This document shows, one piece after another, positions 19,452 through 29,520 of a stretch of 64,000 bases of DNA. The notes under the pieces are model-generated. The model did not search any database and was not told where the DNA came from. It saw only the letters and a list, made by a program, of their open reading frames with translations. The translations under genes and the position numbers were made by a program. Within the stretch, counting starts at the first letter, position 1; each line of letters begins with the position of its first letter. Location: NCBI GenBank assembly GCA_028281825.1, contig JANQJC010000107.1, positions 1-64,000 on the forward strand, given 5' to 3'. This DNA is from Flavobacteriales bacterium (GTDB taxonomy: Bacteria; Bacteroidota; Bacteroidia; JANQJC01).

Positions 19452-19483
19452 TTGGTCGCTTGTCGATTATCTTTTTATATTTG
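19452..19483 (+). promoter_or_regulatory. Bacteroidota-type promoter for the BamA-like gene
   Basis: TTG at 19452-19454, 21 bases, then TATATTTG at 19476-19483. The gene starts at 19541, leaving a leader of about 50 bases. Confidence 0.55.
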
Positions 19484-19540
19484 AAACGCAGCCTAGCAAT
19501 TCCCGTTCACCATACATGAACTTTTCTACACTTAAGACAA

Positions 19541-21286
19541 ATGCCCAGTAAGACAGTTGCCATACAACTGTTATTCCTTTTTTTTACAATGGGCTTTGCA
19601 TACAACCCTGCCCTTGCCAATAACGATTCAGAACAAAAGCCTGAGACAAAAAGCACTGACGGAATAGGTTCCAGAGAAGCTGACCTTGAGTACTACGAGA
19701 CTTTTAGGTGTATGACCATTCGCAATATAACCATCAGGCTCCTCAAACCAGGTGGCACCAGTTTGGATTTAGCCAAATTGGATACAGTAGCTGAGAAAAA
19801 ACTTTTCATCAACAAAATTCATTCTTCCAGCAATCAAAAAATAGTTCAAAACCTTCTTCTATTTCAAGAGGGAGACATGCTTGAACCTGAAAAAGTCCTG
19901 GACTACATCAGGGTATTAAGAGAAAAAGGTGCCTACAACGATGCAATGGTTTTTGTTGAACCAATTGAAGGTACTGGGCAAGTTGACCTCCACGTATATG
20001 TGCAGGAGAAATTTGTACTGGGTCTCGGTGGTGGACTTGAATCCAATGCTGCTTATGCCAAAATAAGTTTTAGCAACTTTTTGAACCTGGGACATAGGGT
20101 TTCTATTGCGGGCCAGTTTAACTACGATCTTGAAAATCCATTTACACTGCGGGGCAAGTACAAGATTGAGAATGTATTCAATAGCCGCATTGATGTTGTT
20201 TCCAAGTATTGGTTTGATAAGAAATATAAGGAAATAGGGCTTGAAGCCGAAAAGGAATTCCAATCCCTTACAGACCCATGGGCTGGGCGACTGGAAACTT
20301 ATTGGAATTTCAACCGAGTGGATGTAGAAGAACAAAACCTAAGAAACCAAACCCTGAACTTCAATTATCAAGATATATGGATAGCCCGTGCAATGAACCC
20401 GAACTTTATTAGCAGAAAAGCACAATACACGAGGTTAATTACATCCATACGAGCTTATAGAAAAGTCTATAGTGCAACTCCATACACAGAAAACCTTGAC
20501 CAGTTTAAGAACAATGGCTATGTGCTAGGTAGCATTGGTATCGCCAATCTCGACTATTATGAAAACAGGGGGATATACTACCTCAATAGAAGCGAATACC
20601 TTCCGAAAGGATTGAATTTCGCGTTGATAGGAGGTTTCAACTACCAGCAGGTATATCGCGAACACATGTATACTGGATTTAGGGTTAATTACGGACATTT
20701 TTTTAAGAAAATCGGCTACATATTCACTCAGCTCTCAAATGGTAACTACATTAATAGAGAAGGATATGATAAAGGTGTGGTGAAGCTTGATTTACAATAC
20801 TTCACACCCCAAATTAGAATTGGCAATTATCAGATTAGACAGTTTGTTAATGTATCCAGTAAACTTGGCTTCAACAGACCGAAAGATCAAGCTTTTAAGT
20901 TTTACGAAGAAGATGGCGTTAGAGGGTTAAAATCTGAAAGCCTTATTGGTATGAAAGGTATTGCCTTAAACCTCGAAACGACCGTTACTAACCCTTTTAA
21001 AGTCGCCGGCTTCCGCTCTCAAATGTTTGTTTTCTCCAATCTGGCAATGGTTGGTAAAAGAGACCATATACAAACCCTTGTAACAAGTGCTGTGCACAAA
21101 GGAGTGGGCATTGGACTAAGGCTTGCACATAAAAAGTTGGGCATCAATTTCGTTGAGTTCTCATTCACCTACTACCCGAATAGCTATAGTGATTATCGCT
21201 TTTATGATTATTGGTTAGATACCGACAATCAGAGAGAGATAGACAACTATAACCTATATTCACCTCAAGTTATCCAAGCTGAATAA
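19541..21286 (+). CDS. BamA/TamA-like outer-membrane protein with POTRA-like domain
   Basis: A 581-residue exported protein (signal peptide ending NPALAN). Residues 55-160 form what looks like one or two POTRA-type units (IRNITIRLL, then LLLFQEGDMLEPEKVLDYIRVLREKG). From about 175 the protein is a beta-barrel of the surface-antigen type (LGLGGGLESNAAYAKISFSN). It is smaller than canonical BamA (about 800 residues, five POTRA) and lacks the terminal Phe, so it is more likely a TamA-like or accessory assembly factor. Substrate not known. It precedes the secreted peptidase gene by about 100 bases. Confidence 0.8.
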   Translation: MPSKTVAIQLLFLFFTMGFAYNPALANNDSEQKPETKSTDGIGSREADLEYYETFRCMTIRNITIRLLKPGGTSLDLAKLDTVAEKKLFINKIHSSSNQKIVQNLLLFQEGDMLEPEKVLDYIRVLREKGAYNDAMVFVEPIEGTGQVDLHVYVQEKFVLGLGGGLESNAAYAKISFSNFLNLGHRVSIAGQFNYDLENPFTLRGKYKIENVFNSRIDVVSKYWFDKKYKEIGLEAEKEFQSLTDPWAGRLETYWNFNRVDVEEQNLRNQTLNFNYQDIWIARAMNPNFISRKAQYTRLITSIRAYRKVYSATPYTENLDQFKNNGYVLGSIGIANLDYYENRGIYYLNRSEYLPKGLNFALIGGFNYQQVYREHMYTGFRVNYGHFFKKIGYIFTQLSNGNYINREGYDKGVVKLDLQYFTPQIRIGNYQIRQFVNVSSKLGFNRPKDQAFKFYEEDGVRGLKSESLIGMKGIALNLETTVTNPFKVAGFRSQMFVFSNLAMVGKRDHIQTLVTSAVHKGVGIGLRLAHKKLGINFVEFSFTYYPNSYSDYRFYDYWLDTDNQREIDNYNLYSPQVIQAE

Positions 21287-21307
21287 GCTTTTCTCGGTCA
21301 TGTATAC

Positions 21308-21337
21308 TGCATTTCTCCTGAGAAAAATGTATTTTTA
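21308..21337 (+). terminator. Possible weak terminator after the BamA-like gene
   Basis: CATTTCTC/GAGAAAAATG hairpin with a small bulge, followed by TATTTTTA. AT-rich, so stability is modest. Confidence 0.35.
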
Positions 21338-21383
21338 CCCTTAAGAACGGCTTATTTATATCTATTAAATTACTTTACTCACA

Positions 21384-24362
21384 ATGAGAAATTTCCTATT
21401 TCTGCTATTGGGAATGGCTATGTATTTATCCAATGGCATTGCCTCCAATGACCTTTTTAACAGCTATGATAAGAATGAAGTAAGGTTTATCAAAAACTCA
21501 AAAAAACTTTCTGATGAAGCTTATCAAAGCCAATTACGAAATCTAGAAAACTGGCAACAGTTTGTTGAAGAAAACGGTACATGGTATGTAGTTTTCAACG
21601 AAGAGAACGCCAAGCCTCATAGAGCATTTGGCAAACCTATTCCTGTTTTTGGAGTGGATGCACAAGCCCAAGCTGAATACTTTATCAACAACAAATTGGC
21701 CTCTTTTAATATACCGACCGATGAGTTGGTTTTCTTGGCTGCCGCAAACTCTGGTAATTACCAGTACGTGCGTTTTGGGCAACGACACGAGGGTTTGAAG
21801 TTATTGAACACCACTCTTACTGTTCAACTCACGCCTGATGGTAAAGTAGTTGCTTTTGGTGCTGACGTGTACCATAATATTGAACTTAACTTAACTCCAA
21901 GTATCTCTTCAAGTGCGGCATTGAATGCGGCATCTTCAAACATACAAGAACAAATAACTACCAGCAGTGTTCAGGATGGGCTCAGGATATTGCCAATCCC
22001 TGGTCATAAGGAAACTAAGTTTAAACTGGTATATGAGTGCATGGTGGAAACTATGAATGAGGTTAACATTCCAGCTAGGTACTATACTCTTGTTGATGCA
22101 CATACAGGCGAAGTGCTTTATAGGCAAAATCAAGTCAGGCATATTGATTGCAATCACAGGAAGCATTTACCAACTCCACCAGCGGGCGGTGCAGATGTAA
22201 CTGTAACGGCTGATGTTTATCCAACTAACTCTTATGACGCTGTTGAATCAAGGCCATTGGCTTATCTTCAAGTAAGTTCTGGCGGTAATAACTATACTGA
22301 TATCAATGGGCAACTAAATAGCCTGGCTGCAGGAACAGCAACCTTTTCATTAGAAGGTAGTTGGTGTGAAATAAGAACATCTGGTTCTACCCCATTTTTT
22401 ACTGCCACCCTTGTGAATGGAGCCAATAACATATCTTTCAACAGTGATGCTTCAATACGGGAGAGGTCTGCCTATCACTCTGTGAATGTGGTTCATGATT
22501 ACATGAAGAGCAAACTTCCTTCATTTACTGGATTGGATATATCACTTCCAACTAATATCGACGTATCAGGAAATTGCAATGCATTTTACAATGGCAGTTC
22601 AATCAATTTTTATCCTTCTGGCAATGATTGTAATCCTAGTTCAACAGTAGCAGATGTAGTCTATCATGAATACGGGCATGGTATTAATGACCACTTTTAC
22701 CAAAGCATAAGTTCTAACTTTGGTAATGGGGCTATGCATGAAGGTTATGCAGATATTTGGGCACTTGGTATTACTGAAAATCCAATATTGGGAAGGGGTT
22801 TTTATTCTATCAATCAAAATGGGATAAGGAGATATGATATTGACCCTAAAATATATCCTCAAGACTTGGTAGGTGAAGTACACGCCGATGGTGAAATTAT
22901 TGCTGGTGCATGGTGGGATTTAGGGCAGAACTTCAGCGATATTCAACAAATGATGGACCTTTTTATTGAGGTATACTATGCCGGCATCACTGGCCCAAAT
23001 GGGAACGAAGGGCAGTTATATACAGACGTGTTGATTGAAACACTTTTAGCAGATGATGCATTAGCCAATGGCGGTGATAATGATATCACCAATGGCACTC
23101 CAAATGATTTGGATATAGTAGATGCATTTGCAAGGCATGGTATTACACTTTTGTCTAACGCCACTTTGAATCATATACCTATAGAAACGTCTAATGCTGA
23201 CCAGAGTATAAGTATTGAGGCCGATATCACCCTGCAATATGCTTGGGCACTGGAAGACGCTAAAGTATTCTACAAAATTAACAGAAACGGTTCCTGGAAT
23301 GATGTAGTGTTAAACAACACAAGTGGCAATAGTTATTCAGCTGCTATCCCGGCACAAGTAAGCGGAACATTAATCTCATACTACGTTGCCCTGGAAGAGT
23401 CAGGTGGTATTCTTTCTTCAGTGCAACCAATATCCGCTAACCTTGCCGACCCTAACCTGCCTTACTACATTTTGGTTGATTTCAACTTGCTACATCGTGA
23501 GGACTTTGATACCCAACAAGGCAACTGGACAGAAGGTTTACCTTCAGATAATGCGACTACGGGAGAATGGGTAATAGATGTACCTATTGGTTCATATTAC
23601 GACAATACAGAAGTAGTACAGCCTAATGAACAACACACCCTCGGCGGTGTGGCTTGCGCTGTAACAGGCAATGCAGCCAATACTTCAGCAGGCTTGGGTG
23701 ACAATGATGTTGATGATGGGGAAACAACTCTCGTTACTCCATCATTTGACCTTACTGATTATGAAAATCCATTATTCGTATATTGGCGTTGGTTTACTAA
23801 TGACCCACCAACAAGTGCAAATCCAGGTAATGATCCATGGGAAGTAGAAATAAGTGGCGATGGTAATACTTGGACAAGGGTTGAACGGACTTATACTTCT
23901 GACAGAAGTTGGAGACGCTTTGCATTCAGAGTATTAGATTACCTGCCATCACTAACTGCTAATACCCAAATCCGATTTATTGCTGAAGACAGTTTAATAT
24001 TCAACCAGGGGCTTGACTTTGACGGTGGCAGCTTGGTGGAAGCTGCAATTGATGATTTGGAGCTTTATGAAATAGCCAAACCAGAAGGTATTGATGAAAC
24101 TGCAATTAAATACCTGGATGTATATCCTAACCCTTCAAATAGGGATTTTAATTTGACTTTTGGTTTAACCACTTCTCAGGAAGTGACTGTAGAGTTGCAT
24201 AATACTGTAGGACAACTTGTATACTCCAAAGCACTTGGTTCTCAACCACCCGGGTCAAATAGTTTGGTTATATCTACTGAGGAATTAAGGGCTGGCATTT
24301 ACATGATGAACTTGAAAACTGAATCGGGTATAATCACCAAAAGGCTTAGCCTGATAAAGTAA
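21384..24362 (+). CDS. Secreted fungalysin/thermolysin-type zinc metallopeptidase with T9SS sorting domain
   Basis: A 992-residue secreted peptidase. Order: signal peptide, FTP-type propeptide (about 30-240), catalytic domain with the zinc motif HEYGH at 428-432 and the third ligand Glu453 in HEGYAD, a beta-sandwich region resembling a jelly-roll carbohydrate or protein-binding domain (about 700-900), and a T9SS sorting domain at the C-terminus (LDVYPNPSNRDF start). Zinc ligands and catalytic Glu429 are all present, so it should be active. It probably degrades external protein. A terminator follows 16 bases after the stop. Confidence 0.92.
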   Translation: MRNFLFLLLGMAMYLSNGIASNDLFNSYDKNEVRFIKNSKKLSDEAYQSQLRNLENWQQFVEENGTWYVVFNEENAKPHRAFGKPIPVFGVDAQAQAEYFINNKLASFNIPTDELVFLAAANSGNYQYVRFGQRHEGLKLLNTTLTVQLTPDGKVVAFGADVYHNIELNLTPSISSSAALNAASSNIQEQITTSSVQDGLRILPIPGHKETKFKLVYECMVETMNEVNIPARYYTLVDAHTGEVLYRQNQVRHIDCNHRKHLPTPPAGGADVTVTADVYPTNSYDAVESRPLAYLQVSSGGNNYTDINGQLNSLAAGTATFSLEGSWCEIRTSGSTPFFTATLVNGANNISFNSDASIRERSAYHSVNVVHDYMKSKLPSFTGLDISLPTNIDVSGNCNAFYNGSSINFYPSGNDCNPSSTVADVVYHEYGHGINDHFYQSISSNFGNGAMHEGYADIWALGITENPILGRGFYSINQNGIRRYDIDPKIYPQDLVGEVHADGEIIAGAWWDLGQNFSDIQQMMDLFIEVYYAGITGPNGNEGQLYTDVLIETLLADDALANGGDNDITNGTPNDLDIVDAFARHGITLLSNATLNHIPIETSNADQSISIEADITLQYAWALEDAKVFYKINRNGSWNDVVLNNTSGNSYSAAIPAQVSGTLISYYVALEESGGILSSVQPISANLADPNLPYYILVDFNLLHREDFDTQQGNWTEGLPSDNATTGEWVIDVPIGSYYDNTEVVQPNEQHTLGGVACAVTGNAANTSAGLGDNDVDDGETTLVTPSFDLTDYENPLFVYWRWFTNDPPTSANPGNDPWEVEISGDGNTWTRVERTYTSDRSWRRFAFRVLDYLPSLTANTQIRFIAEDSLIFNQGLDFDGGSLVEAAIDDLELYEIAKPEGIDETAIKYLDVYPNPSNRDFNLTFGLTTSQEVTVELHNTVGQLVYSKALGSQPPGSNSLVISTEELRAGIYMMNLKTESGIITKRLSLIK

Positions 24363-24378
24363 CCTGAATAAAGTTTAG

Positions 24379-24409
24379 AAAAGGAAGGCAAATGCCTTCC
24401 TTTTCTTTT
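24379..24409 (+). terminator. Intrinsic terminator of the M36-type peptidase
   Basis: Perfect stem AAAAGGAAGGCA/TGCCTTCCTTTT with a 2-base loop followed by CTTTT. Confidence 0.9.
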
Positions 24410-24445
24410 AGTGATTGGTTTAACGATATACTAATCCCAAATTTT

Positions 24446-24453
24446 TAGTTTTG
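24446..24453 (+). promoter_or_regulatory. -7 promoter element for the aminotransferase operon
   Basis: TAGTTTTG fits TAnnTTTG and lies 11 bases before the first ATG (17 before the second). No TTTG at ideal distance; a TTTA is 23 bases upstream. Confidence 0.45.
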
Positions 24454-24464
24454 TGGCAAAATAA

Positions 24465-25664
24465 ATGGGGATGGAATATTTATCAGATAGGATATTATCG
24501 CTTTCTGAATCGCAAACAATAGCGATGAGCAGGTTAAGCAGGGAACTCAAGGAAAAAGGGATTGATGTGATTAGCTTGAGTTTAGGTGAACCTGATTTTG
24601 ATACTCCAGGCCATATCAAAGAAGCCGCAAAAAAAGCTATTGACGAGAACTATACTCATTACCCTCCGGTAGCTGGTTATGCTAGCTTACGTATAGCTAT
24701 CTCGCAAAAACTCAAAAGAGAGAACAATCTTGATTATACTCCTGAACAAATTGTAGTATCAACTGGTGCCAAGCAATCTATTGCTAATGTGGTATTGAGT
24801 ACAATCAACCCCGGTGATGAAGTAATTATCCCTACTCCCTATTGGGTAAGTTATTTGGAGATAGTTAAACTGGCAGAAGGCAAGCCTGTGTTCGTCAATT
24901 CAGGTATTGAAACCGATTTTAAAATTTCAGCACAGCAATTGGAGAATGCCATTACAGATAAGACCAGGTTGATTATGTACAGTTCTCCCAGTAACCCTAC
25001 TGGCTCACTTTATTCAAGAGAAGAACTAAAAGCCTTTGCTGAAGTATTGGCCAAGCACCCACAGGTGTTGATATTATCCGATGAAATATATGAACATATC
25101 AATTTTGAAGGCAAGCATGAAAGCATAGCCCAATTTGATGAAATCAGAGACCGAGTAATTGTTGTGAATGGTGTATCTAAAGGTTACGCAATGACTGGCT
25201 GGAGGCTTGGATATATAGCCGCACCAATAGCCATCGCAAAAGCCTGTGATAAAATGCAAGGGCAAATAACCTCCGGTACTTCTACTATCTCACAAATGGC
25301 ATCTATTGCCGCTGTAAACTCCGAAAAGTCAGTTACTCAGGCTATGACCAGTGTTTTCAAAAAACGCCGCGATTTGGTGCTTAGCTTACTGAAAGACGTG
25401 GAAGGAGTAAATACCAACTTGCCTAATGGTGCTTTCTATATTTTTCCTGAAGTATCTTATTTTTTCGGCAAGTCAAATGGTGAAACCACTATCAATAATG
25501 CCACTGATTTGTGTATGTACTTGCTGAATAAAGGTCATGTAGGTGTAGTTCCAGGAGAAGCTTTTGGAGCGCCAGGCTATATTAGGATATCCTACGCCGC
25601 TTCTGAAGAAATTCTTCGCGAGGCAATAAGCAGAATGAAAACAGCGTTAGACGCACTGAAATAA
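24465..25664 (+). CDS. PLP-dependent aspartate-type aminotransferase (class I)
   Basis: Transfers amino groups between aspartate-like amino acids and 2-oxo acids, cytosolic. The 399-residue product has the class I layout: SLGEPDFDTP near 38, SSPSNPTGS around 173, and the PLP-binding lysine in VVNGVSKGYAMTGWRLGY. The start may be the second ATG (24471), which gives the MEYLSDRI beginning usual in the family. It is the first of four same-strand genes (heptose kinase, DivIC, M42 peptidase). Substrate could be prephenate or tyrosine instead of aspartate. Confidence 0.93.
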   Translation: MGMEYLSDRILSLSESQTIAMSRLSRELKEKGIDVISLSLGEPDFDTPGHIKEAAKKAIDENYTHYPPVAGYASLRIAISQKLKRENNLDYTPEQIVVSTGAKQSIANVVLSTINPGDEVIIPTPYWVSYLEIVKLAEGKPVFVNSGIETDFKISAQQLENAITDKTRLIMYSSPSNPTGSLYSREELKAFAEVLAKHPQVLILSDEIYEHINFEGKHESIAQFDEIRDRVIVVNGVSKGYAMTGWRLGYIAAPIAIAKACDKMQGQITSGTSTISQMASIAAVNSEKSVTQAMTSVFKKRRDLVLSLLKDVEGVNTNLPNGAFYIFPEVSYFFGKSNGETTINNATDLCMYLLNKGHVGVVPGEAFGAPGYIRISYAASEEILREAISRMKTALDALK

Positions 25665-25670
25665 AGAACA

Positions 25671-26657
25671 TTGGCAGACATCAACCACATATTTGAATCA
25701 TTCAACGGCCTCAATATACTCGTCATAGGCGACGTTATGATTGATTCATACATCTGGGGCAGAGTGGATAGAATATCTCCTGAAGCACCTGTACCTGTAG
25801 TTGTACTGAAGAAGAGAGAAGAAAGATTGGGTGGTGCTGGAAACGTTATCTTAAATATCAAAGCACTAGGAGCAAATCCAATTATCTGCTCCTATATTGG
25901 CGCTGATGATAATGGCAAACGCTTCCTCGAGATATTAGACGAAGAAGGTATTTCTAAAGAAGGTCTGCTTCAAAGCAATCATCGCCCAACAACGGTAAAA
26001 ACACGCATTATTGGCAACAACCATCAAATGCTGCGTGTGGACGAAGAAACCGAAGAAGATATTGACCAATCGGAAGAAACGGCCCTGTTGGAACGTATAA
26101 AAAGCTTAACGCAAAAGAAAAAAATAGCCGCTGTCGTGTTCCAGGATTACAATAAAGGGGTTATCTCCGAGAGCCTTATAGAAAGCGTGGTTAATCATTG
26201 CAAAAGCATTGATATCCCAGTAATAGCCGACCCTAAGAAAAAGAACTTTCTGGCTTACAAGAATATAACCCTCTTTAAACCGAATTTAAAAGAATTAACA
26301 GAAGGGCTCCATTTGGATAAAGCCCCAGAAAGCAAAGAAGACTTGGATAATGCAGCAACTGAATTGCAAAACCAACTCTCCAACAAAATCACACTTATCA
26401 CGCTTTCTGACAAAGGAATATACTACAATGAAAACGGAAACAGCACTATTGTCACAGGCGAAAAAATTGATGTATCTGATGTATCTGGAGCGGGTGATAC
26501 TGTAATTAGCATAGTTGCTGCTTGTGTCGCTTTAAATGTTGACCTTGATACTACCTCCAAATTGGCGAACCTTGCTGGAGGACAAGTGTGCGAGAAAGTG
26601 GGTGTAGTGCCAGTTGATAAAACCCTTCTATTGGAGAAAGCCCTCAAACTTTCGTAG
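25671..26657 (+). CDS. rfaE1: D-glycero-beta-D-manno-heptose-7-phosphate kinase (PfkB family)
   Basis: First-domain RfaE/HldE type kinase that supplies activated heptose for the LPS core. Residues include GDVMIDSYIWGRVDRISPEAP (about 20-40), the RLGGAGNV motif and the PfkB signature DVSGAGDTV near 267 with catalytic Asp. At 328 residues it is the kinase part only; the adenylyltransferase half of bifunctional HldE is absent. It starts at TTG six bases after the aminotransferase stop, so translation is likely coupled. Confidence 0.9.
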   Translation: MADINHIFESFNGLNILVIGDVMIDSYIWGRVDRISPEAPVPVVVLKKREERLGGAGNVILNIKALGANPIICSYIGADDNGKRFLEILDEEGISKEGLLQSNHRPTTVKTRIIGNNHQMLRVDEETEEDIDQSEETALLERIKSLTQKKKIAAVVFQDYNKGVISESLIESVVNHCKSIDIPVIADPKKKNFLAYKNITLFKPNLKELTEGLHLDKAPESKEDLDNAATELQNQLSNKITLITLSDKGIYYNENGNSTIVTGEKIDVSDVSGAGDTVISIVAACVALNVDLDTTSKLANLAGGQVCEKVGVVPVDKTLLLEKALKLS

Positions 26658-26731
26658 GAATTAACAATTGACTGTTAATTCAAAAATATCTCCTCCCAAG
26701 TTTCGTTGAATAGTATCACTACATTTGAATT

Positions 26732-27040
26732 ATGGAAAGAGTGAAAGCTATATTTGAGACTGCGAAGCCTTATCTGAGGAACAAGTACATCATTACTGGC
26801 CTTGCTTTCTTTATATGGATGATGTTTTTTGACAACAACAATTTCATTTCTCAATACGGCAGCCGTAATAAATTGGCATTGCTTAAAGCTGATAAGAAAT
26901 ACTATCAAAAAGAGATTGCCGAGAACTCTGAAAGTCTGGAAGACCTTATAACCAACAAACAAACATTGGAAAAATTTGCCCGCGAAAAATACCTCATGAA
27001 AAAACCGAGTGAGGATATTTTCATTTTGGTTGAAGAGTAA
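26732..27040 (+). CDS. Septum formation initiator family protein (FtsB/DivIC)
   Basis: A 102-residue division protein: one membrane helix at about 20-36, then a coiled coil (about 45-80) and the conserved EKFAREKYLMKKPSEDIF end. The family joins FtsL and FtsQ at the septum. It follows the heptose kinase by 74 bases; a short inverted repeat in that gap (TTAACAATTGACTGTTAA) shows no T-run. Confidence 0.88.
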   Translation: MERVKAIFETAKPYLRNKYIITGLAFFIWMMFFDNNNFISQYGSRNKLALLKADKKYYQKEIAENSESLEDLITNKQTLEKFAREKYLMKKPSEDIFILVEE

Positions 27041-27068
27041 TCACTTCCTTCCTTTCGCTTAATCTTAG

Positions 27069-27077
27069 TACCTTTCG
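27069..27077 (+). promoter_or_regulatory. Possible -7 element before the M42 peptidase
   Basis: TACCTTTCG, close to TAnnTTTG with one extra base, 19 bases before the ATG. No clear -33 element. Confidence 0.35.
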
Positions 27078-27095
27078 CGCCTTAATTCTATTGCT

Positions 27096-28007
27096 ATGGA
27101 ACTTCTAAAGCAACTTTGCGCCATCCAATCACCCTCAGGAAGTGAAAGGGTCATTTCAGGGTTCATACTTGATTATATCAAAAAAGAAAGTAAAAACTGG
27201 AAGGTAAAACCTATTATACATCATGGAGTTGGCTTTCAAGATTGCATAGTACTAGTATTTGGAAAACCTCGTACCACTATTTTTGCCCACATGGATTCCA
27301 TTGGCTTCTCAGTGAGATATGGCAGGGAACTGGTAAAAATTGGCGGGCCAAGAGTAAAGTCAGGCTACAAGCTGGTTGGCAAAGACAGCAAAGGTGATAT
27401 AGAATGCAAACTTGGAGTAACCAAAGAGATTGACCTCAAATACACCTACAAGCGTGAACTGGATAGAGGCACCACGCTGACCTTTAAGCCTAATTTTCGT
27501 GAAACAAAAAATTTTATCCAATGCTGTTATATGGACAATCGACTGGGTTGTTGGAATGCATTGCAAGTTGCCAAAACATTAGAAAATGGTATCATCTGTT
27601 TTTCTACATATGAAGAACACGGTGGTGGCTCAGTAGGCTTTCTCACTCGGTTTATCTATGAGCAATATCATGTGACCCAAGCCCTAATCTCTGACATCAC
27701 TTGGGTAACTGAAGGCGTGAAAACTGGCAAAGGTGTGGCAGTTTCAATGCGTGATTCTGGTATACCGAGAAGGTCTTACATTGAAAGGATTATTGACATA
27801 GCTCGTAAAAGTAAAGTCCCATTTCAACTTGAAGTTGAAGGCTCAGGCGGTAGTGATGGCAATCAAATACAGGCATCCCCTTACCCAGTGGATTGGTGCT
27901 TTATAGGTGCTCCAGAGCAAAACGTACACACTCCTGATGAAAAAGTGCACAAAGCTGACATACAAGCTATGACTGACTTGTACAAAGTTTTAATGAAAGA
28001 ACTATAA
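27096..28007 (+). CDS. M42-family (glutamyl aminopeptidase-like) metallopeptidase
   Basis: A 303-residue cytosolic dinuclear zinc peptidase. Visible ligands: His and Asp in FAHMDSIG (about 67-74), Asp in CCYMDNRLG (about 147-155), the catalytic Glu pair in TYEEHGG (about 170-176), and His in [13 protein letters not shown] near the end. The shape fits M42/M20-type aminopeptidases, with the usual dimerisation insert at about 85-145. Its stop codon abuts the stop of the convergent thioesterase gene with no spacer. Confidence 0.88.
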   Translation: MELLKQLCAIQSPSGSERVISGFILDYIKKESKNWKVKPIIHHGVGFQDCIVLVFGKPRTTIFAHMDSIGFSVRYGRELVKIGGPRVKSGYKLVGKDSKGDIECKLGVTKEIDLKYTYKRELDRGTTLTFKPNFRETKNFIQCCYMDNRLGCWNALQVAKTLENGIICFSTYEEHGGGSVGFLTRFIYEQYHVTQALISDITWVTEGVKTGKGVAVSMRDSGIPRRSYIERIIDIARKSKVPFQLEVEGSGGSDGNQIQASPYPVDWCFIGAPEQNVHTPDEKVHKADIQAMTDLYKVLMKEL

Positions 28008-28415
28008 TTATTGGTAAAAAGGCTTAAGGGCATTCACAAACTCTTCAGGCACGCGCACTGGCCGACCGCTCGTCTTATTCATAAACACCAATGTCGTCTC
28101 TGCTGTATTGAGTAACTCGCCTTTCTCATTTCGGGTTTCATAAGTAAATCTCACTCGTAATTCAGGCAATTCTGGGATAGTCACCTTTATTTCCAAAAGC
28201 TCGTCGTATAAACCTGGTTTTTTATAGTCAATATTGAGATTGAGCACAGGCATCACAATTCCTACATCTTCATACTTGCGGTATAGCACACCAATATTGC
28301 GTAAGGCTTCCACACGAGCCACTTCAAAGTAGGTTGCGTAGTTGCCATAATACACAAAACCCATCCTGTCAGTCTCAGAATAGCGGGTACGGATATTAAC
28401 GATGTGGGAATACAT
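28008..28415 (-). CDS. YbgC-type acyl-CoA thioesterase (hotdog fold)
   Basis: About 135 residues from the ATG at 28415 (an earlier in-frame ATG at 28436 would add seven residues). The RYSETDRMGFVYYGNY motif near the start holds the family's catalytic Asp, and the rest follows the 4HBT hotdog pattern (VEALRNIGV, LLEIKVTIPELPELRVRF). It probably hydrolyses short acyl-CoAs in the cytosol. It lies after ddl on the same strand. Confidence 0.9.
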   Translation of the reverse strand: MYSHIVNIRTRYSETDRMGFVYYGNYATYFEVARVEALRNIGVLYRKYEDVGIVMPVLNLNIDYKKPGLYDELLEIKVTIPELPELRVRFTYETRNEKGELLNTAETTLVFMNKTSGRPVRVPEEFVNALKPFYQ

Positions 28416-28449
28416 GCTGGCAGTGAAAATAGGCAATTTTATGAATTAC

Positions 28450-29430
28450 CTACTTTAGTTCTTCTTGCAGCATTGCGTCAAATAGCTCTGGTAAACTCAA
28501 ACCATATTCCCTGGCCTGTTGCGGCACAATACTCTCTTCTGATAAGCCAGGAGTGGTGTTGGCTTCTATCACGTATGGGATATCATTTTCAATGATAAAA
28601 TCAATACGAGCGAGGCTTTTCAAGCCTATGGTTTTATATATCAACTTCGTAGTTTCCTGAACCTTTTGGGTTAATTCATCAGAAATACGGGCTGGAGTAA
28701 TCTCATCCGACATCCCTTCATACTTAGCACTAAAATCAAAGAAACCACTTTGACTTTTAGTGACTATTTCAGTTAAGGGTAAGGTAGTCAGTTTTCCATT
28801 GATATATAAAACACCGCAAGTAACTTCGGTACCTTTTACAAATCTCTCTACCAATACATGGGTATCATGTTCTAAGGCTTTGGTTATGGCTGGGGCAAGT
28901 TCTGATTCGCTAGTCACCTTAGACACGCCAAAACTAGAACCTCCATTATTAGGCTTTACAAAACAAGGCAATCCCACTTTATCAAGCACTTCACTTAGTG
29001 GAAGTTCAAACCCTTTATGGATTACCATACTTGGGGCTACATTCACTCCTTCCACTTTTCTCAAGAATTGATTACAAATACCTTTATTAAAAGTCAAGGC
29101 AGAAGCCAGCACCCCTGCTGATGTATAAGGGACACCTAATAAGTCAAAATATCCTTGCAACTTACCATCTTCACCCGGAGTACCATGTATAGCATTGAAA
29201 ACAGCATCAAACTTAATCTTGTCTCCATTATAGTCAACAGAAAAGTCATTCTTATCTATAAGGTAGTTAGTCTCTCCATCCACTAATGCCCACTGGCTTT
29301 TATCGATATGCACCAAATAAGGTTCGTACTTCTCTTTATCTAAATATTTGTGCACCACCTTGGCGCTTTTGAATGATATCACCCTCTCGTGAGAGTCCCC
29401 ACCCGTGATAACCGCAATCTTCTTTTTCAT
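28450..29430 (-). CDS. ddl: D-alanine--D-alanine ligase
   Basis: Makes D-Ala-D-Ala for peptidoglycan. 326 residues with the ATP-grasp layout: GGDSHERVISF at the N-terminus, HGTPGEDG near 86, the PCFVKPNNGGSSFGVSKV segment and the metal-binding end YVIEANTTPGLSEESIVPQQA. Length is normal. The thioesterase follows closely on the same strand. Confidence 0.96.
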   Translation of the reverse strand: MKKKIAVITGGDSHERVISFKSAKVVHKYLDKEKYEPYLVHIDKSQWALVDGETNYLIDKNDFSVDYNGDKIKFDAVFNAIHGTPGEDGKLQGYFDLLGVPYTSAGVLASALTFNKGICNQFLRKVEGVNVAPSMVIHKGFELPLSEVLDKVGLPCFVKPNNGGSSFGVSKVTSESELAPAITKALEHDTHVLVERFVKGTEVTCGVLYINGKLTTLPLTEIVTKSQSGFFDFSAKYEGMSDEITPARISDELTQKVQETTKLIYKTIGLKSLARIDFIIENDIPYVIEANTTPGLSEESIVPQQAREYGLSLPELFDAMLQEELK

Positions 29431-29520
29431 TGCCTAGAATCTTTGATAACAAATGTAGGTGGGAATTTCCCCATTTGGGAAGGGTATAACAGGATTTTTT
29501 GAACGTTATTATTAACAGTT

